Source: Bacteroidales bacterium (GTDB taxonomy: Bacteria > Bacteroidota > Bacteroidia > Bacteroidales > FEN-979). Taken from it: a stretch of 64,000 nucleotides of DNA. Position 1 is the first letter of the stretch. The number at the start of each line of letters is the position of its first letter. The position numbers and the translations under genes are program-made. Of this stretch, positions 54,221 to 62,764 are shown piece by piece. Location of the stretch: positions 1 to 64,000 of the forward strand of contig JALNZC010000019.1 of assembly GCA_023229525.1 (NCBI GenBank), written 5' to 3'. The notes under the pieces are model-generated. The model saw only the letters and a program-made list of their open reading frames with translations. It did no database searches and was not told where the DNA came from.

Positions 54221-55390
54221 ATGGAAAAGATTTACAGATGGTTCAGGTCCTTTATCGTGGTAATGGCATTATTAATGGCATTGCTGATTGCATTTTCGAC
54301 TTGCCTTAGCGGCCAGAACAAAACAGACAGCCTTACTGATAATTTGAAAGCTGAGATGTACAAAAAGCTGAAGCATTTTACCTTTGGTTTTTATGTTGAT
54401 GCCTATTATAACGGAACCATTAACAGCAGGAGTGACACTTCAAATGTTGTGCCTTTCGCAAGCAACTGCCCTATTCAGAATCAGTCACGACTGAATGTCG
54501 CAGCCATTGAAATAGGCTACACCGCCGATAAGGTTAGGGGAATGCTTGCACTTCAGTTCGGTGATGCTCCTAACCTGCTGGCTACACCGGAGTCCGAGTT
54601 CATTAAAACCCTTAGACAGGCTAATTTCGGATTTCATCTCAGTAAAAAATTATGGCTTGATTTCGGTTATTTCCTGAATCCGGTTGGTTTGGAATCAACA
54701 TGGCCTGTTCTCAACGACCTGAGTACCGTGAGTATAGGTGGGTATTATGAACCGGGGAATGTGCTGGGGGTAAAACTTACCTGGAATGCTTCTGATAAAT
54801 TCTGGGGTGGGATTATGTTTGGGAATCATTATTCTCTGGCTTACGGGAAAAACACGCATATGGCTGTACTGGTATTTGTCTATTACCAACCCATACCCAG
54901 GCTTACGCTCAATTACAATAATCTTTTCGGCAACCAGGCTCTTAAAAGTGCACAGATCAAGAACGATATTCTGTATAATAACTTCATTATTCAGTACAAT
55001 CCTATTGATCCTGTGTTCTTCACCGGTCAATTAGATTTTGCAGCACAATCCAACAGCCAGATGACTCCCGATACGAATAAAATCGCAACCATGTTTTCAG
55101 GTCTGATCGAGGCGAAGTATGTCTTTCTGACCAAGTTTGCGGTCACAGGAAGATATGAATTTTTCAATGATTATGATGGTTTTCTCTCAGGTCTTTATTT
55201 CTACAATAACCGGAATCGTGGACTTTTCACACAGGGGTTTTCCGTCGGGTTCGAATACAAACCCATTAAAATCGGCTATCTCAGACTGGAATACAAGCAT
55301 TTATATGCAGATCCTGGCAATAACATTTTCATTAGCGAGAAGAGCGACCAGTTACAATCTCTTGTTTTTACAACGGGAGTAAGATTCTGA
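54221..55390 (+). CDS. outer-membrane beta-barrel porin-like protein (BBP2-like)
   Basis: 389 residues. N-terminal signal region (FIVVMALLMALLIAFSTCLSG), then alternating amphipathic strands (TFGFYVDAYYNGTINSRSD; LNVAAIEIGYTADKVRGML; KLWLDFGYFLNPVGLEST; LTLNYNNLFGNQ; VTGRYEFFNDYDGF; GYLRLEYKHLYADPGN) and a C-terminal strand ending in TGVRF, the outer-membrane assembly signal. Resembles putative beta-barrel porin-2/OmpL-like family proteins. Likely a diffusion channel near the amino-acid/polyamine exchange genes. Confidence 0.83.
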   Translation: MEKIYRWFRSFIVVMALLMALLIAFSTCLSGQNKTDSLTDNLKAEMYKKLKHFTFGFYVDAYYNGTINSRSDTSNVVPFASNCPIQNQSRLNVAAIEIGYTADKVRGMLALQFGDAPNLLATPESEFIKTLRQANFGFHLSKKLWLDFGYFLNPVGLESTWPVLNDLSTVSIGGYYEPGNVLGVKLTWNASDKFWGGIMFGNHYSLAYGKNTHMAVLVFVYYQPIPRLTLNYNNLFGNQALKSAQIKNDILYNNFIIQYNPIDPVFFTGQLDFAAQSNSQMTPDTNKIATMFSGLIEAKYVFLTKFAVTGRYEFFNDYDGFLSGLYFYNNRNRGLFTQGFSVGFEYKPIKIGYLRLEYKHLYADPGNNIFISEKSDQLQSLVFTTGVRF

Positions 55391-55576
55391 ACAGGATAAA
55401 CAAAAAAACTTTTAAAAAGGAAGGGGTGAAACAGATGATATTTTTACACGATACCCCGTGTCATTTCAGGGGTACAGAAGATATTTCAGATACGAGCTAT
55501 GTATCCGATCATGTATCCTATAAAAACCACCTACAATATATTTTGTAAGTGGCTGAATTCTCGGCTCCCCTTACTG
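55391..55576. other. intergenic hairpins downstream of the porin gene
   Basis: No gene is visible. TACCCC/GGGGTA (55452-55474) and CCACCTACAA/TTGTAAGTGG (55527-55552, one G-U pair) form two hairpins; neither is followed by a T-run on the plus strand, so terminator activity is uncertain. Confidence 0.4.
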
Positions 55577-55763
55577 CTAAAAGTTGTAACTATTTGACTT
55601 CCTTCCTACAGATTTAAAGCGTTCATCTTCTGGACAATCAATTTTAATGAATGATGGGGGATCAATACCTTTTTGAAAAAAGTGTATCATATTCACCGGT
55701 AACACAATCAAAATATACAAGGTGACTGTCCACCAATCCATAAATCCGTGATTGTGCTCCCAT
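55577..55763 (-). pseudogene. short frameshifted ORF, unknown
   Basis: From ATG 55763 the minus strand reads MGAQSRIYGLVDSHLVYFDC then VTGEYDTLFSK and stops; removing one T in the T-run restores a coherent continuation (KGIDPPSFIKIDCPEDERF to SNSYNF, stop at 55577). About 60 residues if joined. Family not recognised; may be a fragment. Confidence 0.3.
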
Positions 55764-55838
55764 CTTGTTGTTTGAACATTAAATAAAAAATACGTTCAGG
55801 ACAAGCGAAACAGGTTTATTTTCTTGTGGGGTAACATC

Positions 55839-56741
55839 TTACTGAATCACCAACTTTTTACTTTCAATTCCTAATTTGCTCTGAATTTTCACAAGGTAAA
55901 TTCCTTTTGCCAGCATACTCACATCCATTTCAATCGGATTTTGGTTTTGGAATTTATCTTGCTTAACCTGTTCACCTTTCATATTTAAAACACTTATCGT
56001 GGTTTCTCCAAGAAATTTGTTGTAATTGGCAATTGTGATTTTATTATATGTTGGATTTGGGGCAATTAGAATTTGATTTTCGGCAACAGCGTTTTCAATA
56101 ATTGATGTTAGCCTACATTCATTACCTGGTGATGAAGTCCAGGCAATTTGATTATTTATTCTCACGCACCATAAATCATTCCCAAATTCAAATATAGGAG
56201 CAATAGGAGCAAAAGCACCAAGAGTGGTTCCAATACCCTCAATCAGTGCTGCGTAATTATCATTAAGCCAATATCTTTTATGATACTGGTTGCCTATTAG
56301 AACTGAGTCTATAGATTGAACTATATTTTTGAATCCGACATATAGATATGTAATAGGCAAAGTATCACCGATATTCAAATTAAAGTCATAAGCAAGTGTA
56401 TCTACCCCGTTTTCATATAAATAAATTTTTTTGTTTGTACTATCTTGTCTGAAAGCGCCATAATATCGTCCGTAATAATAGTAACCGGGAGGAGGACCAA
56501 TAGAACTCATATAACCATTTTTATACAGTATATGATACGTGTAAATGCCAATTGTTGTATCTCCGCCAATATATAAGTTGTAATCATCATCGACAATCGG
56601 ACCAGAACCACCAACCATATACCAATATCTTCCAACCCAAATAACATTTGACTCTGGAAAAGGGTGATAAACATTTGTCTGACCGTTAGAGAATTTGAAA
56701 GTCATTACCAAGACTGCCAGAATTAATATTGATTTTTTCAT
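55839..56741 (-). CDS. secreted protein with T9SS type A sorting domain
   Basis: About 300 residues from ATG 56741 (MKKSILILAVLVMTFKFSNG signal peptide). The middle has no recognised domain but is rich in Tyr/Gly (YYYYGRYYGAFRQDS; LYENGVDTLAYDFNLNIGDT; ALIEGIGTTLGAF) and resembles hypothetical T9SS proteins that report on structural elements. The C-terminal 75 residues are a sorting domain (ILIAPNPTYNKITIANY, ISVLNMKGEQV, LAKGIYLVKIQSK). The upstream frame extension to 56834 runs through a large palindrome and is not used. Confidence 0.85.
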   Translation of the reverse strand: MKKSILILAVLVMTFKFSNGQTNVYHPFPESNVIWVGRYWYMVGGSGPIVDDDYNLYIGGDTTIGIYTYHILYKNGYMSSIGPPPGYYYYGRYYGAFRQDSTNKKIYLYENGVDTLAYDFNLNIGDTLPITYLYVGFKNIVQSIDSVLIGNQYHKRYWLNDNYAALIEGIGTTLGAFAPIAPIFEFGNDLWCVRINNQIAWTSSPGNECRLTSIIENAVAENQILIAPNPTYNKITIANYNKFLGETTISVLNMKGEQVKQDKFQNQNPIEMDVSMLAKGIYLVKIQSKLGIESKKLVIQ

Positions 56742-56796
56742 TATTGTCTCGTTTTCTGTTTTATGGCTGATTGTTTTTAGCAATGGCACGAATGCT

Positions 56797-56869
56797 GCAG
56801 CTAAACCCCGTGCATTGGTCTCCGGATCGCCCAACGATCCCGATATTTCAAAGCATAGAGTTTAGTTGC
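56797..56869. repeat. large imperfect palindrome with nested hairpin (attC-like)
   Basis: Outer arms GCAGCTAAACCCCGTGC (56797-56813) and GCATAGAGTTTAGTTGC (56853-56869) pair at 13 of 17 positions; an inner perfect hairpin GGATCG/CGATCC (56824-56840) sits between them. On the minus strand the arms carry ACTAAAC and GTTTAGC, one base away from integron attC consensus ends (RYYYAAC and GTTRRRY), and the inner loop has GTTGGGC. It lies between two minus-strand surface-protein genes, where an attC would be. No integrase is in the window. Confidence 0.45.
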
Positions 56870-56884
56870 CATATTAGCAATAGA

Positions 56885-57417
56885 TTATTCTATCATTAGT
56901 TTACTGTTGTAATGATTTGTTCCCATTGAGAAACGAACAAAATATAATCCCGCATGAAATGAACTGCAGCCGTATTATAAGCTGGGTTAGAATAAACAGA
57001 CCCTTCTGGAGTGAAACTTGCATTTCCCACATTGACCCAATTGTCGCCATCAAATTTCACTACAGTCGCTTTGGCAGACGGACTGTTTGAATAGGCTATA
57101 GTAGGTTGACCAGATGGACTATAACACGGATAAAATATACTCCGGATGTATTCCACGTTATTGATTAAAGCCAGTTTTAATGCTATTAACAGGTAATTAC
57201 TTTCTGGTTGTTTTGTGTGTGTTGCAGAAACGAAAACAGCACCATTTGAGTTCCCAAAATTAACAATTATTGAAGATGTTCTTTGTCCGCTGGTAATTGT
57301 CGAACCAGTTGGAACTGTCCATGCATATCCAACGGTACCAGATAATGGAGTAATGGAATAAATCTCCCCAGTGGAATTTATACAAGGGTTTTCGTTAGAA
57401 AGTACTTGTTTTTTCAT
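56885..57417 (-). pseudogene. decayed T9SS surface-protein gene
   Basis: From ATG 57417 the frame reads MKKQV, like the gene at 57800-59074, but the signal peptide is missing. It continues with a PKD/Ig-like piece (GTVGYAWTVPTGSTITSGQR), an unrelated-looking stretch (LALINNVEYIRSIFYPCYS) and a propeller-like piece (KATVVKFDGDNWVNVGNASF), then TAAVHF. In a different frame the last part reads SFHAGLYFVRFSMGTNHYNS then KLMIE and a stop at 56885, which is a T9SS C-terminus. The mosaic shows internal deletions and at least one frameshift. Confidence 0.65.
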
Positions 57418-57645
57418 AATCTTTGGATTTGCGATTGGATTTCATTCTTGGAAAATATCTTCATTCTGTTTTTCACAACGATTTGATAATGAGGAATCAA
57501 CAAATTATTTGTATTGCCTGATTCATAACATTATTGAATTGATAATGAACACATTGAACCCATTAAATATAATAACAAAATATTGGATTTGGTTCGATAT
57601 GTTGAATATTTGTTTAGATTCTAAAATTTTATTCTTTGGAGTATA
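57402..57645 (-). repeat. duplicated 5' region, copy A
   Basis: The start codon region and about 230 bases upstream of the pseudogene resemble 59059-59300, upstream of the FISUMP gene. Shared blocks include GTACTTGTTTTTTCATAATC, TTTGATAATGA, ATAACAT, AATATAATAACAAAA and AGATTC..AATTTTA. It indicates a tandem duplication of gene start plus promoter region followed by divergence. Confidence 0.65.
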
Positions 57646-57707
57646 ATCAATAGCCCATCAATAGACCAAGGCAGGTGTTGATAATTTATACTCTGGGTCA
57701 GCATACC

Positions 57708-57745
57708 AAAAAAATTCCCGGAGTGAAGCGAATCCACACCGGGAA
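57708..57745 (-). terminator. intrinsic terminator of the FISUMP gene
   Basis: On the minus strand TTCCCGGTGTG pairs with CACTCCGGGAA (one mismatch) and is followed by seven T's, 55 bases after the stop at 57800. The rest of 57646-57799 holds nothing recognisable. Confidence 0.75.
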
Positions 57746-57799
57746 CCATATACCTGACTTTATCTGGAGTTTATGAGTGTTGTAACCGTATTGACTTGC

Positions 57800-59074
57800 T
57801 TACTGCTTAATAATCTTTGAAGTTTCAGACTTATCACCAGCAATCACACGGATAAAGTATACTCCTGCTGGCCTGTCAGATAATGAGAATTGGTGTCTGA
57901 ATTCTCCGGTTAATCTTGTCGTCAATACCTTTTCCCCCCATATTCCATATAACTCTACCGTGGCCGCATCATCGATAAAATCACAGTTTAATTCAAGAAT
58001 GAAGTTGCTGGCAGTAGGGTTTGGATAAACCTTAATGGATGATTTTGCGTCAATTATTTCGTTGTGTTCTCCATCTGATAACACCCCGGGAAGTGAAAGG
58101 GCTTTTGTTCCGCAATATTGTCCAGTCGATGTAATATAACCGTTCATATATCCTCCTGAATAGACAGTGGTCGTAGGTTGATAAATGATGTTCTGACCTG
58201 CAATCATGGTGGCACTTCCCCCGTTCTGAACGGTAAAGGTTGTTCCCTCCCCTGCAACGGTAATGGTTTGTGTGGCATTATAACAACTGTCGTATCCACC
58301 AGGGATGTTGATATTTTTTATCGTGCGGTTTTCGGGAACAGGAGGTAGTTCATCTTTTATGCACCGTACTGAAAAACCCACGGATTTGACGGTCCACCCT
58401 GAAAGCAAACTCTCCCCCCAGTTATAGAGTTGCAAGTACCATGCGGTGGTGGGATCATTCTGCTTGTACCAGAAAAAGGCATCACTATGAAGCCAATGAA
58501 AACAGCCATAAATGGTACAACTCACCTGGCCGGCCGGAAGAGCAGTAAAACCACTGCTGTTGGATGCGCCTGTATTCGGTTCAGTCCAATGCTCCAACCC
58601 CGTTTCTTTCATTTTTCCACCGGCAACCGCCAACCCTCCTAAAAAGGTGACTAATGTATCCCATTCTCCTCCGGTCGGAATATGCCACCCAGCAGGACAG
58701 ATTCCCCTGACTCCAGGTGTTGATGTCCATTGCAACATATTGTCCCACGAGTATAATCCGCCGTATATCGTACAATTGGCTTCACTGTTATCATAACAGA
58801 ATTTCTCAATAGCACTTTGGTTGTTTTGTTCCTGGTCGCCGGGGATCATTATACCAATGTTCAGGTTCTGTGCCATCCAGCATTGGGTGCCGATTAAAAC
58901 AGTATTATAAATTTTCCCGTTGCGCGAATCGGTTATAGGCTGACCACAGGCGTCGAGTCGTGTGGAATTATGGAATGAAGGTTTGACGGCATTGACGACA
59001 ACCTGAGCAGGAAGTTGTGTGTTGATAACCATCATAATTATCGCAAAAATGAAAGAATGTACTTGTTTTTTCAT
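57800..59074 (-). CDS. secreted FISUMP-domain protein with T9SS sorting domain
   Basis: 424 residues. Signal peptide (QVHSFIFAIIMMVINTQLPAQ); FISUMP domain at about 40-245 (DSRNGKIYNTVLIGTQCWMA, GGLYSWDNMLQW, GICPAGWHIPTGGEWDTLV, VGFSVRCIKD); then a module with CYNATQTITVAGEGTTF and GQNIIYQPTTTVYSGGYMNG (3-coathanger-stack-like); and a C-terminal sorting domain (IKVYPNPTASNFILEL, PAGVYFIRVIAGDKSETSKI). Surface or secreted protein, role unknown. The module plus tail recurs in the gene at 60542-61762. Confidence 0.88.
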   Translation of the reverse strand: MKKQVHSFIFAIIMMVINTQLPAQVVVNAVKPSFHNSTRLDACGQPITDSRNGKIYNTVLIGTQCWMAQNLNIGIMIPGDQEQNNQSAIEKFCYDNSEANCTIYGGLYSWDNMLQWTSTPGVRGICPAGWHIPTGGEWDTLVTFLGGLAVAGGKMKETGLEHWTEPNTGASNSSGFTALPAGQVSCTIYGCFHWLHSDAFFWYKQNDPTTAWYLQLYNWGESLLSGWTVKSVGFSVRCIKDELPPVPENRTIKNINIPGGYDSCYNATQTITVAGEGTTFTVQNGGSATMIAGQNIIYQPTTTVYSGGYMNGYITSTGQYCGTKALSLPGVLSDGEHNEIIDAKSSIKVYPNPTASNFILELNCDFIDDAATVELYGIWGEKVLTTRLTGEFRHQFSLSDRPAGVYFIRVIAGDKSETSKIIKQ

Positions 59075-59300
59075 AATCTTTGAATCTGGGATTGGATAAT
59101 GGTCTTGGGAAATACGATCAGACCGTTTTTTACAATAGTTTGATAATGAATAATCAAAATCATATTCAGTATCGGTGAAGCCATAACATCATTAAACAAT
59201 TAATGAGCGCATTGGAATTGTGAATATAATAACAAAACATGGAATCTATCTCTATCTGTTGAAATATTTTTTCAGATTCGATAATTTTACTTGGATGAAG
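59059..59300 (-). repeat. duplicated 5' region, copy B
   Basis: Upstream and start region of the FISUMP gene, the counterpart of 57402-57645. The conserved blocks over about 230 bases may contain a shared promoter, although no perfect TAnnTTTG box was found. Confidence 0.65.
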
Positions 59301-59327
59301 ACTGATGACTTGGTCAAATAATCCAGT

Positions 59328-59390
59328 AAAGGAGGATTAGCATGAACTTAAGAATCAAAAAAAAATTCACACTTCATATTTACGTGTGAA
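59328..59390 (+). other. Shine-Dalgarno-led 15-codon mini-ORF overlapping a hairpin
   Basis: AAAGGAGG (59328-59335) is followed by ATG at 59342 and a 15-residue frame MNLRIKKKFTLHIYV ending TGA at 59387. Its last third forms a hairpin, TTCACAC (59366-59372) with GTGTGAA (59384-59390). It may be a leader peptide or a truncated gene start. 59391-59512 shows nothing else. Confidence 0.35.
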
Positions 59391-59512
59391 TCAACTTATT
59401 CAAGTTCCTCCCCCCATCTAAGCCTTAAAATTGGGTTTGTCCCTAGTGGCCTTGTGGAATGATTTAACTGTCTCTTAATCAGTTTAATATTTCCTCCACC
59501 CCTAACGTGTGG

Positions 59513-59530
59513 TGTTGGAATATTCCAACA
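59513..59530. promoter_or_regulatory. perfect 18-bp palindrome, candidate operator
   Basis: TGTTGGAATATTCCAACA lies 27 bases before the ATG at 59558. Its position and perfect symmetry suit a repressor or activator site for that gene. Confidence 0.5.
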
Positions 59531-59557
59531 TATAATCATTTCCAAAAATTTAAAGTC

Positions 59558-59914
59558 ATGGTTACGATCTCAGGTTACAGTATCCGGCAAAATGTGGATG
59601 GCAAAAGCTTTTGCACTCTTACCCTCCTGGGTGGTATTGAACTCGTGGAGTCAACAATCATTGGCCAGTTTTATGCTACAGCACGAAAGGCCTCAATTAC
59701 AAGCACCTTCCCAAAGGAAGTCTATACGGCTCTCATGGGGACAACTCTCCCGGGGATTATAGAAAAGGTGGAAAGCGAGCCTTACGAATACACCATTAAG
59801 GAGACAAACGAAACCATTATGTTAAGCCACAAGTTCATTTTCAACCCAACACCAAACGAAGTAACGATGGGGGAAGCAGTATTTGGACCGGAGTTGGCAA
59901 TGGTCCAGGGGTAA
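59558..59914 (+). CDS. small soluble protein of unknown function
   Basis: About 118 residues from ATG 59558 (MVTISGYSIRQNVDGKSFCT); the frame extends upstream through the palindrome but this start is favoured. Beta-rich composition (LTLLGGIELVESTIIGQFYA, TFPKEVYTALMGTTLPG, YEYTIKETNETIMLSHKFIF), no signal peptide, hence cytoplasmic. No family recognised with confidence; isolated between surface-protein genes, which suggests a cassette-like or mobile origin. Downstream 59915-60167 shows no gene. Confidence 0.6.
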   Translation: MVTISGYSIRQNVDGKSFCTLTLLGGIELVESTIIGQFYATARKASITSTFPKEVYTALMGTTLPGIIEKVESEPYEYTIKETNETIMLSHKFIFNPTPNEVTMGEAVFGPELAMVQG

Positions 59915-60167
59915 AGTCCACATCAGAAGTATGAAAAGGTAGTAATCAGTTATTACGCAACACCATAAAAAAATATATGGTCATGTCGTAATTCGCTTTT
60001 TTATCCGCTAAGAATTGAATTATTATACAGAACCATGATTCTTTTCGGAAACTGCAACACGGCAAGTTGTATCTTTAAAAATAAATATTGATTCACCGTT
60101 TGGAAAATATTAAGGTTTTTATCTATATTCGTGGTGTTAATAATTTTTATCATAAAAATGTGAAACC

Positions 60168-60575
60168 ATGAAAATGAAACTGCTGCCTTTTATTGTATGG
60201 TTCTTTTCCCTCTCAATGATCAAGGGGCAAAACTGGGAACAGCTTGCCATTCCATATCAGGGAAATGTAGGTGCCATCGGTTTTCATATCGTTGATGATC
60301 AAAAAATGATTATTGAATATTCCAGCGGTTCAGTTTATTCAAGCATTAACCTCGGATCCAGCTGGACTGAAATTCAGCTTGGTGCAAGTTGCCAACCCCA
60401 GGTGCAAGCATGGAGTTTTTATGACGCACTGAATGGATTTCTTTCCTATAATTGCGGTACAAGCACTAGTTATGTGCTGAAAACAAACAATGAAGGAATT
60501 ACCTGGAAACTGTTTCCTGTACCATTGTTCCACATCCACCGATGTGCTATGGAGGTGATGAGTTTGGCCAGGTAA
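60168..60575 (+). CDS. BNR-repeat T9SS protein, N-terminal part (frameshifted)
   Basis: 135 residues. Signal peptide (LPFIVWFFSLSMIKGQ) and two Asp-box blades (SINLGSSWTEIQ, NNEGITWKLFPV). It ends in an out-of-frame tail after about residue 118. The next open frame (60542-61762, shifted by -1) continues the propeller, so this and the next entry are one gene with a frameshift between about 60505 and 60575. Confidence 0.7.
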   Translation: MKMKLLPFIVWFFSLSMIKGQNWEQLAIPYQGNVGAIGFHIVDDQKMIIEYSSGSVYSSINLGSSWTEIQLGASCQPQVQAWSFYDALNGFLSYNCGTSTSYVLKTNNEGITWKLFPVPLFHIHRCAMEVMSLAR

Positions 60576-61762
60576 CAAAAGTTTATTTTACTGATTCACT
60601 GCATGGTTTTTCACTTTCAAATTGGGGCACCTTGTTAACCACTATAGATGGTGCTCAAACTTGGCAAAACCAATGCTTTGAAATTGGTCAGACTATGCCT
60701 TCTGGTGTAGTCGTGCACTTTAAAGAGATCGCCTTAAGTGGGAATAAAGGGTTTCTGTTGGCAAATGATGCATGGAGTGCAGGCAACTGGATTTTTAGGA
60801 CCAGCAATGGGGGAGTTACCTGGGCTGAGTGGACGACTTTTGCAGGCGGTCTTAAAGGTCGATATTATCGCAAAGTATATTTCCATGGAACGAATTCAAT
60901 TTTTATTTGCGGCGCTGCCGGAAAAGTGATACGCTCATTCGATGGAGGCAATACATTTGACACTCTCACAACCAGTCCGGTTGGCGATTTATACAATATG
61001 AAATTTTTTGACAGTTTAAATGGGATGATGGTTGGCGTTGGTGAGGGGAATACGCAGCTTACTTTCAGGTCTGACAATGGAGGAATTTCCTGGTTTCAGG
61101 TCAATGTCCCTGGATATAACAGACCGTTTTACTGGATAGAACAAGGGCTGGATGGTACTGTTTATCTTGGTGGCGAGTTATCAGCTGATTCCAGCTTCAT
61201 TTTTAAATCTGATTTTATGGTAGTGCCATCTTCATTGGCAATACAAAATACAACACTGACAAATGGCCAAACAAAATGTTATAACGCTACCCAAACAATC
61301 AATGTAGCTGGAAATGGAACAACTTTTACTATCCAAAACGGAGGGAATGCAACCTTGATTGCTGGACAAAACATAGTCTATCTTCCGGGAACCTCAGTGG
61401 ATGAAGGTGGTTACATGTGGGGTTATATTACACCCAACGGTCAATATTGTGGAACAAAAGCCCCTTCAGCTCCTGCAGTTCTTACCAGTCAAGAAGAGCC
61501 AATCTCTGGAATAGAAAAATCATCTTTTAAGATTTATCCGAATCCTACCACCGGAAACTTCACCCTTGAGCTAACTGGAGATGTTCAAGCGGATAAAATT
61601 TCCATGGATGTATATGGAATGTTCGGCGAGAAGGTGCTGACTGCAACATTAAACGGAGAACGAAAACAAGAGTTCTCGTTATCAGACAGGCAAACTGCAG
61701 TATATTTTATCCGTGTTATAGCTGGTGATAAGATTGAAACTTTAAAGATCATTAAACAGTAA
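60542..61762 (+). CDS. BNR-repeat T9SS protein, main part (after frameshift)
   Basis: About 406 residues in frame. Propeller blades with Asp-box motifs (TTIDGAQTWQNQ, TSNGGVTWAEW, SFDGGNTFDTL, RSDNGGISWFQV), then the CYNATQTINVAGNGTTF and GQNIVYLPGTSVDEGGYMWG module (3-coathanger-stack-like) and a type A sorting domain (FKIYPNPTTGNFTLEL, QTAVYFIRVIAGDKIETLKI). The last 180 residues are closely similar to the C-terminus of the FISUMP protein at 57800. Surface protein; a true start lies at 60168. Confidence 0.8.
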   Translation: MCYGGDEFGQVTKVYFTDSLHGFSLSNWGTLLTTIDGAQTWQNQCFEIGQTMPSGVVVHFKEIALSGNKGFLLANDAWSAGNWIFRTSNGGVTWAEWTTFAGGLKGRYYRKVYFHGTNSIFICGAAGKVIRSFDGGNTFDTLTTSPVGDLYNMKFFDSLNGMMVGVGEGNTQLTFRSDNGGISWFQVNVPGYNRPFYWIEQGLDGTVYLGGELSADSSFIFKSDFMVVPSSLAIQNTTLTNGQTKCYNATQTINVAGNGTTFTIQNGGNATLIAGQNIVYLPGTSVDEGGYMWGYITPNGQYCGTKAPSAPAVLTSQEEPISGIEKSSFKIYPNPTTGNFTLELTGDVQADKISMDVYGMFGEKVLTATLNGERKQEFSLSDRQTAVYFIRVIAGDKIETLKIIKQ

Positions 61763-61789
61763 GATTGTCAATAGTTAAAATGTTTATAT

Positions 61790-62692
61790 ATGAAGAAAGT
61801 AGTCTATTTGATCAGTATGGTAGCACTCTTGATTCTTGCCGCAGTTCAAGGTTATGCACAGGTAGGAATAAATTCAGATGGTAGTGCTCCCGATAATTCG
61901 GCAATACTCGATGTTAAATCAACTTCCAGGGGATTTCTCCCTCCGCGGATGACACAGGAACAGATCGGGGAAATATCAGCTCCTGCTGATGGGCTAATGG
62001 TGTTCTGTACTACCGACGGCAAAATATATGTCTTTGTAGCAGCTGATAATAAGTGGAAAGAGATACTATACGGCCCGGGATTTATCAATCCAACCTACTG
62101 CGGACAGCCGATAACCGACAACAGGGACAATAAGACCTACAATACGGTTTTGATCGGCAACCAGTGCTGGATGAAGGAGAACATGAATCTCGGTACCATG
62201 ATACAGGCCGGTACAGCCCAGACGAACCATACTGGCTTTGAAAAATACTGTATGAGTAATCAGGAAGCAAATTGTGATGTCTATGGTGGCCTATATCAAT
62301 GGAATAACGCAATGCAATGGACGCAGGTCCCGGGTTCACAAGGGATCTGCCCGACAGGATGGCACATTCCGACAGAAGCTGATTGGGGCACCCTTGTAAC
62401 CTTTCTGGGGGGTGATGCAGTTGCCGGCGGAATGATGAAGGAAGCCGGGACGGAACATTGGAGTTCTCCAAATACCGGTACCAACAGCAGTGGTTTTACC
62501 GCGTTAGGCGGCGGCTTCACCCATTTGAGTAGCTTTATGTCATTCAAAGTCTATGGAACCTTCTGGTCATCGACCCAGTACCTTTCTTTCTCTTACTCTT
62601 TTACCAGGGAACTCTGGTTTTCAGGTGATTACGTACATGATCATGCGACAGAATGGGGTGACGGCTATTCGATACGATGCCTTCGTGATTGA
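61790..62692 (+). CDS. secreted FISUMP-domain protein
   Basis: 300 residues with signal peptide (VVYLISMVALLILAAVQGYAQ), a collar-like N-terminal segment (VGINSDGSAPDNSAILDVKS, FLPPRMTQEQIG, MVFCTTDGKIYVF) common at the start of Bacteroidota FISUMP proteins, and a FISUMP domain from about 100 (DNRDNKTYNTVLIGNQCWM, GICPTGWHIPTEADWGTL, GYSIRCLRD). No sorting domain. 27 bases after the BNR gene, perhaps cotranscribed. Confidence 0.87.
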   Translation: MKKVVYLISMVALLILAAVQGYAQVGINSDGSAPDNSAILDVKSTSRGFLPPRMTQEQIGEISAPADGLMVFCTTDGKIYVFVAADNKWKEILYGPGFINPTYCGQPITDNRDNKTYNTVLIGNQCWMKENMNLGTMIQAGTAQTNHTGFEKYCMSNQEANCDVYGGLYQWNNAMQWTQVPGSQGICPTGWHIPTEADWGTLVTFLGGDAVAGGMMKEAGTEHWSSPNTGTNSSGFTALGGGFTHLSSFMSFKVYGTFWSSTQYLSFSYSFTRELWFSGDYVHDHATEWGDGYSIRCLRD

Positions 62693-62764
62693 TGTGCGAT
62701 ATTAGAGCGAAGTTGTGAAGGGCAAGTGATTACCGATTTATATAATTGAAACTGGCTTTAACCA

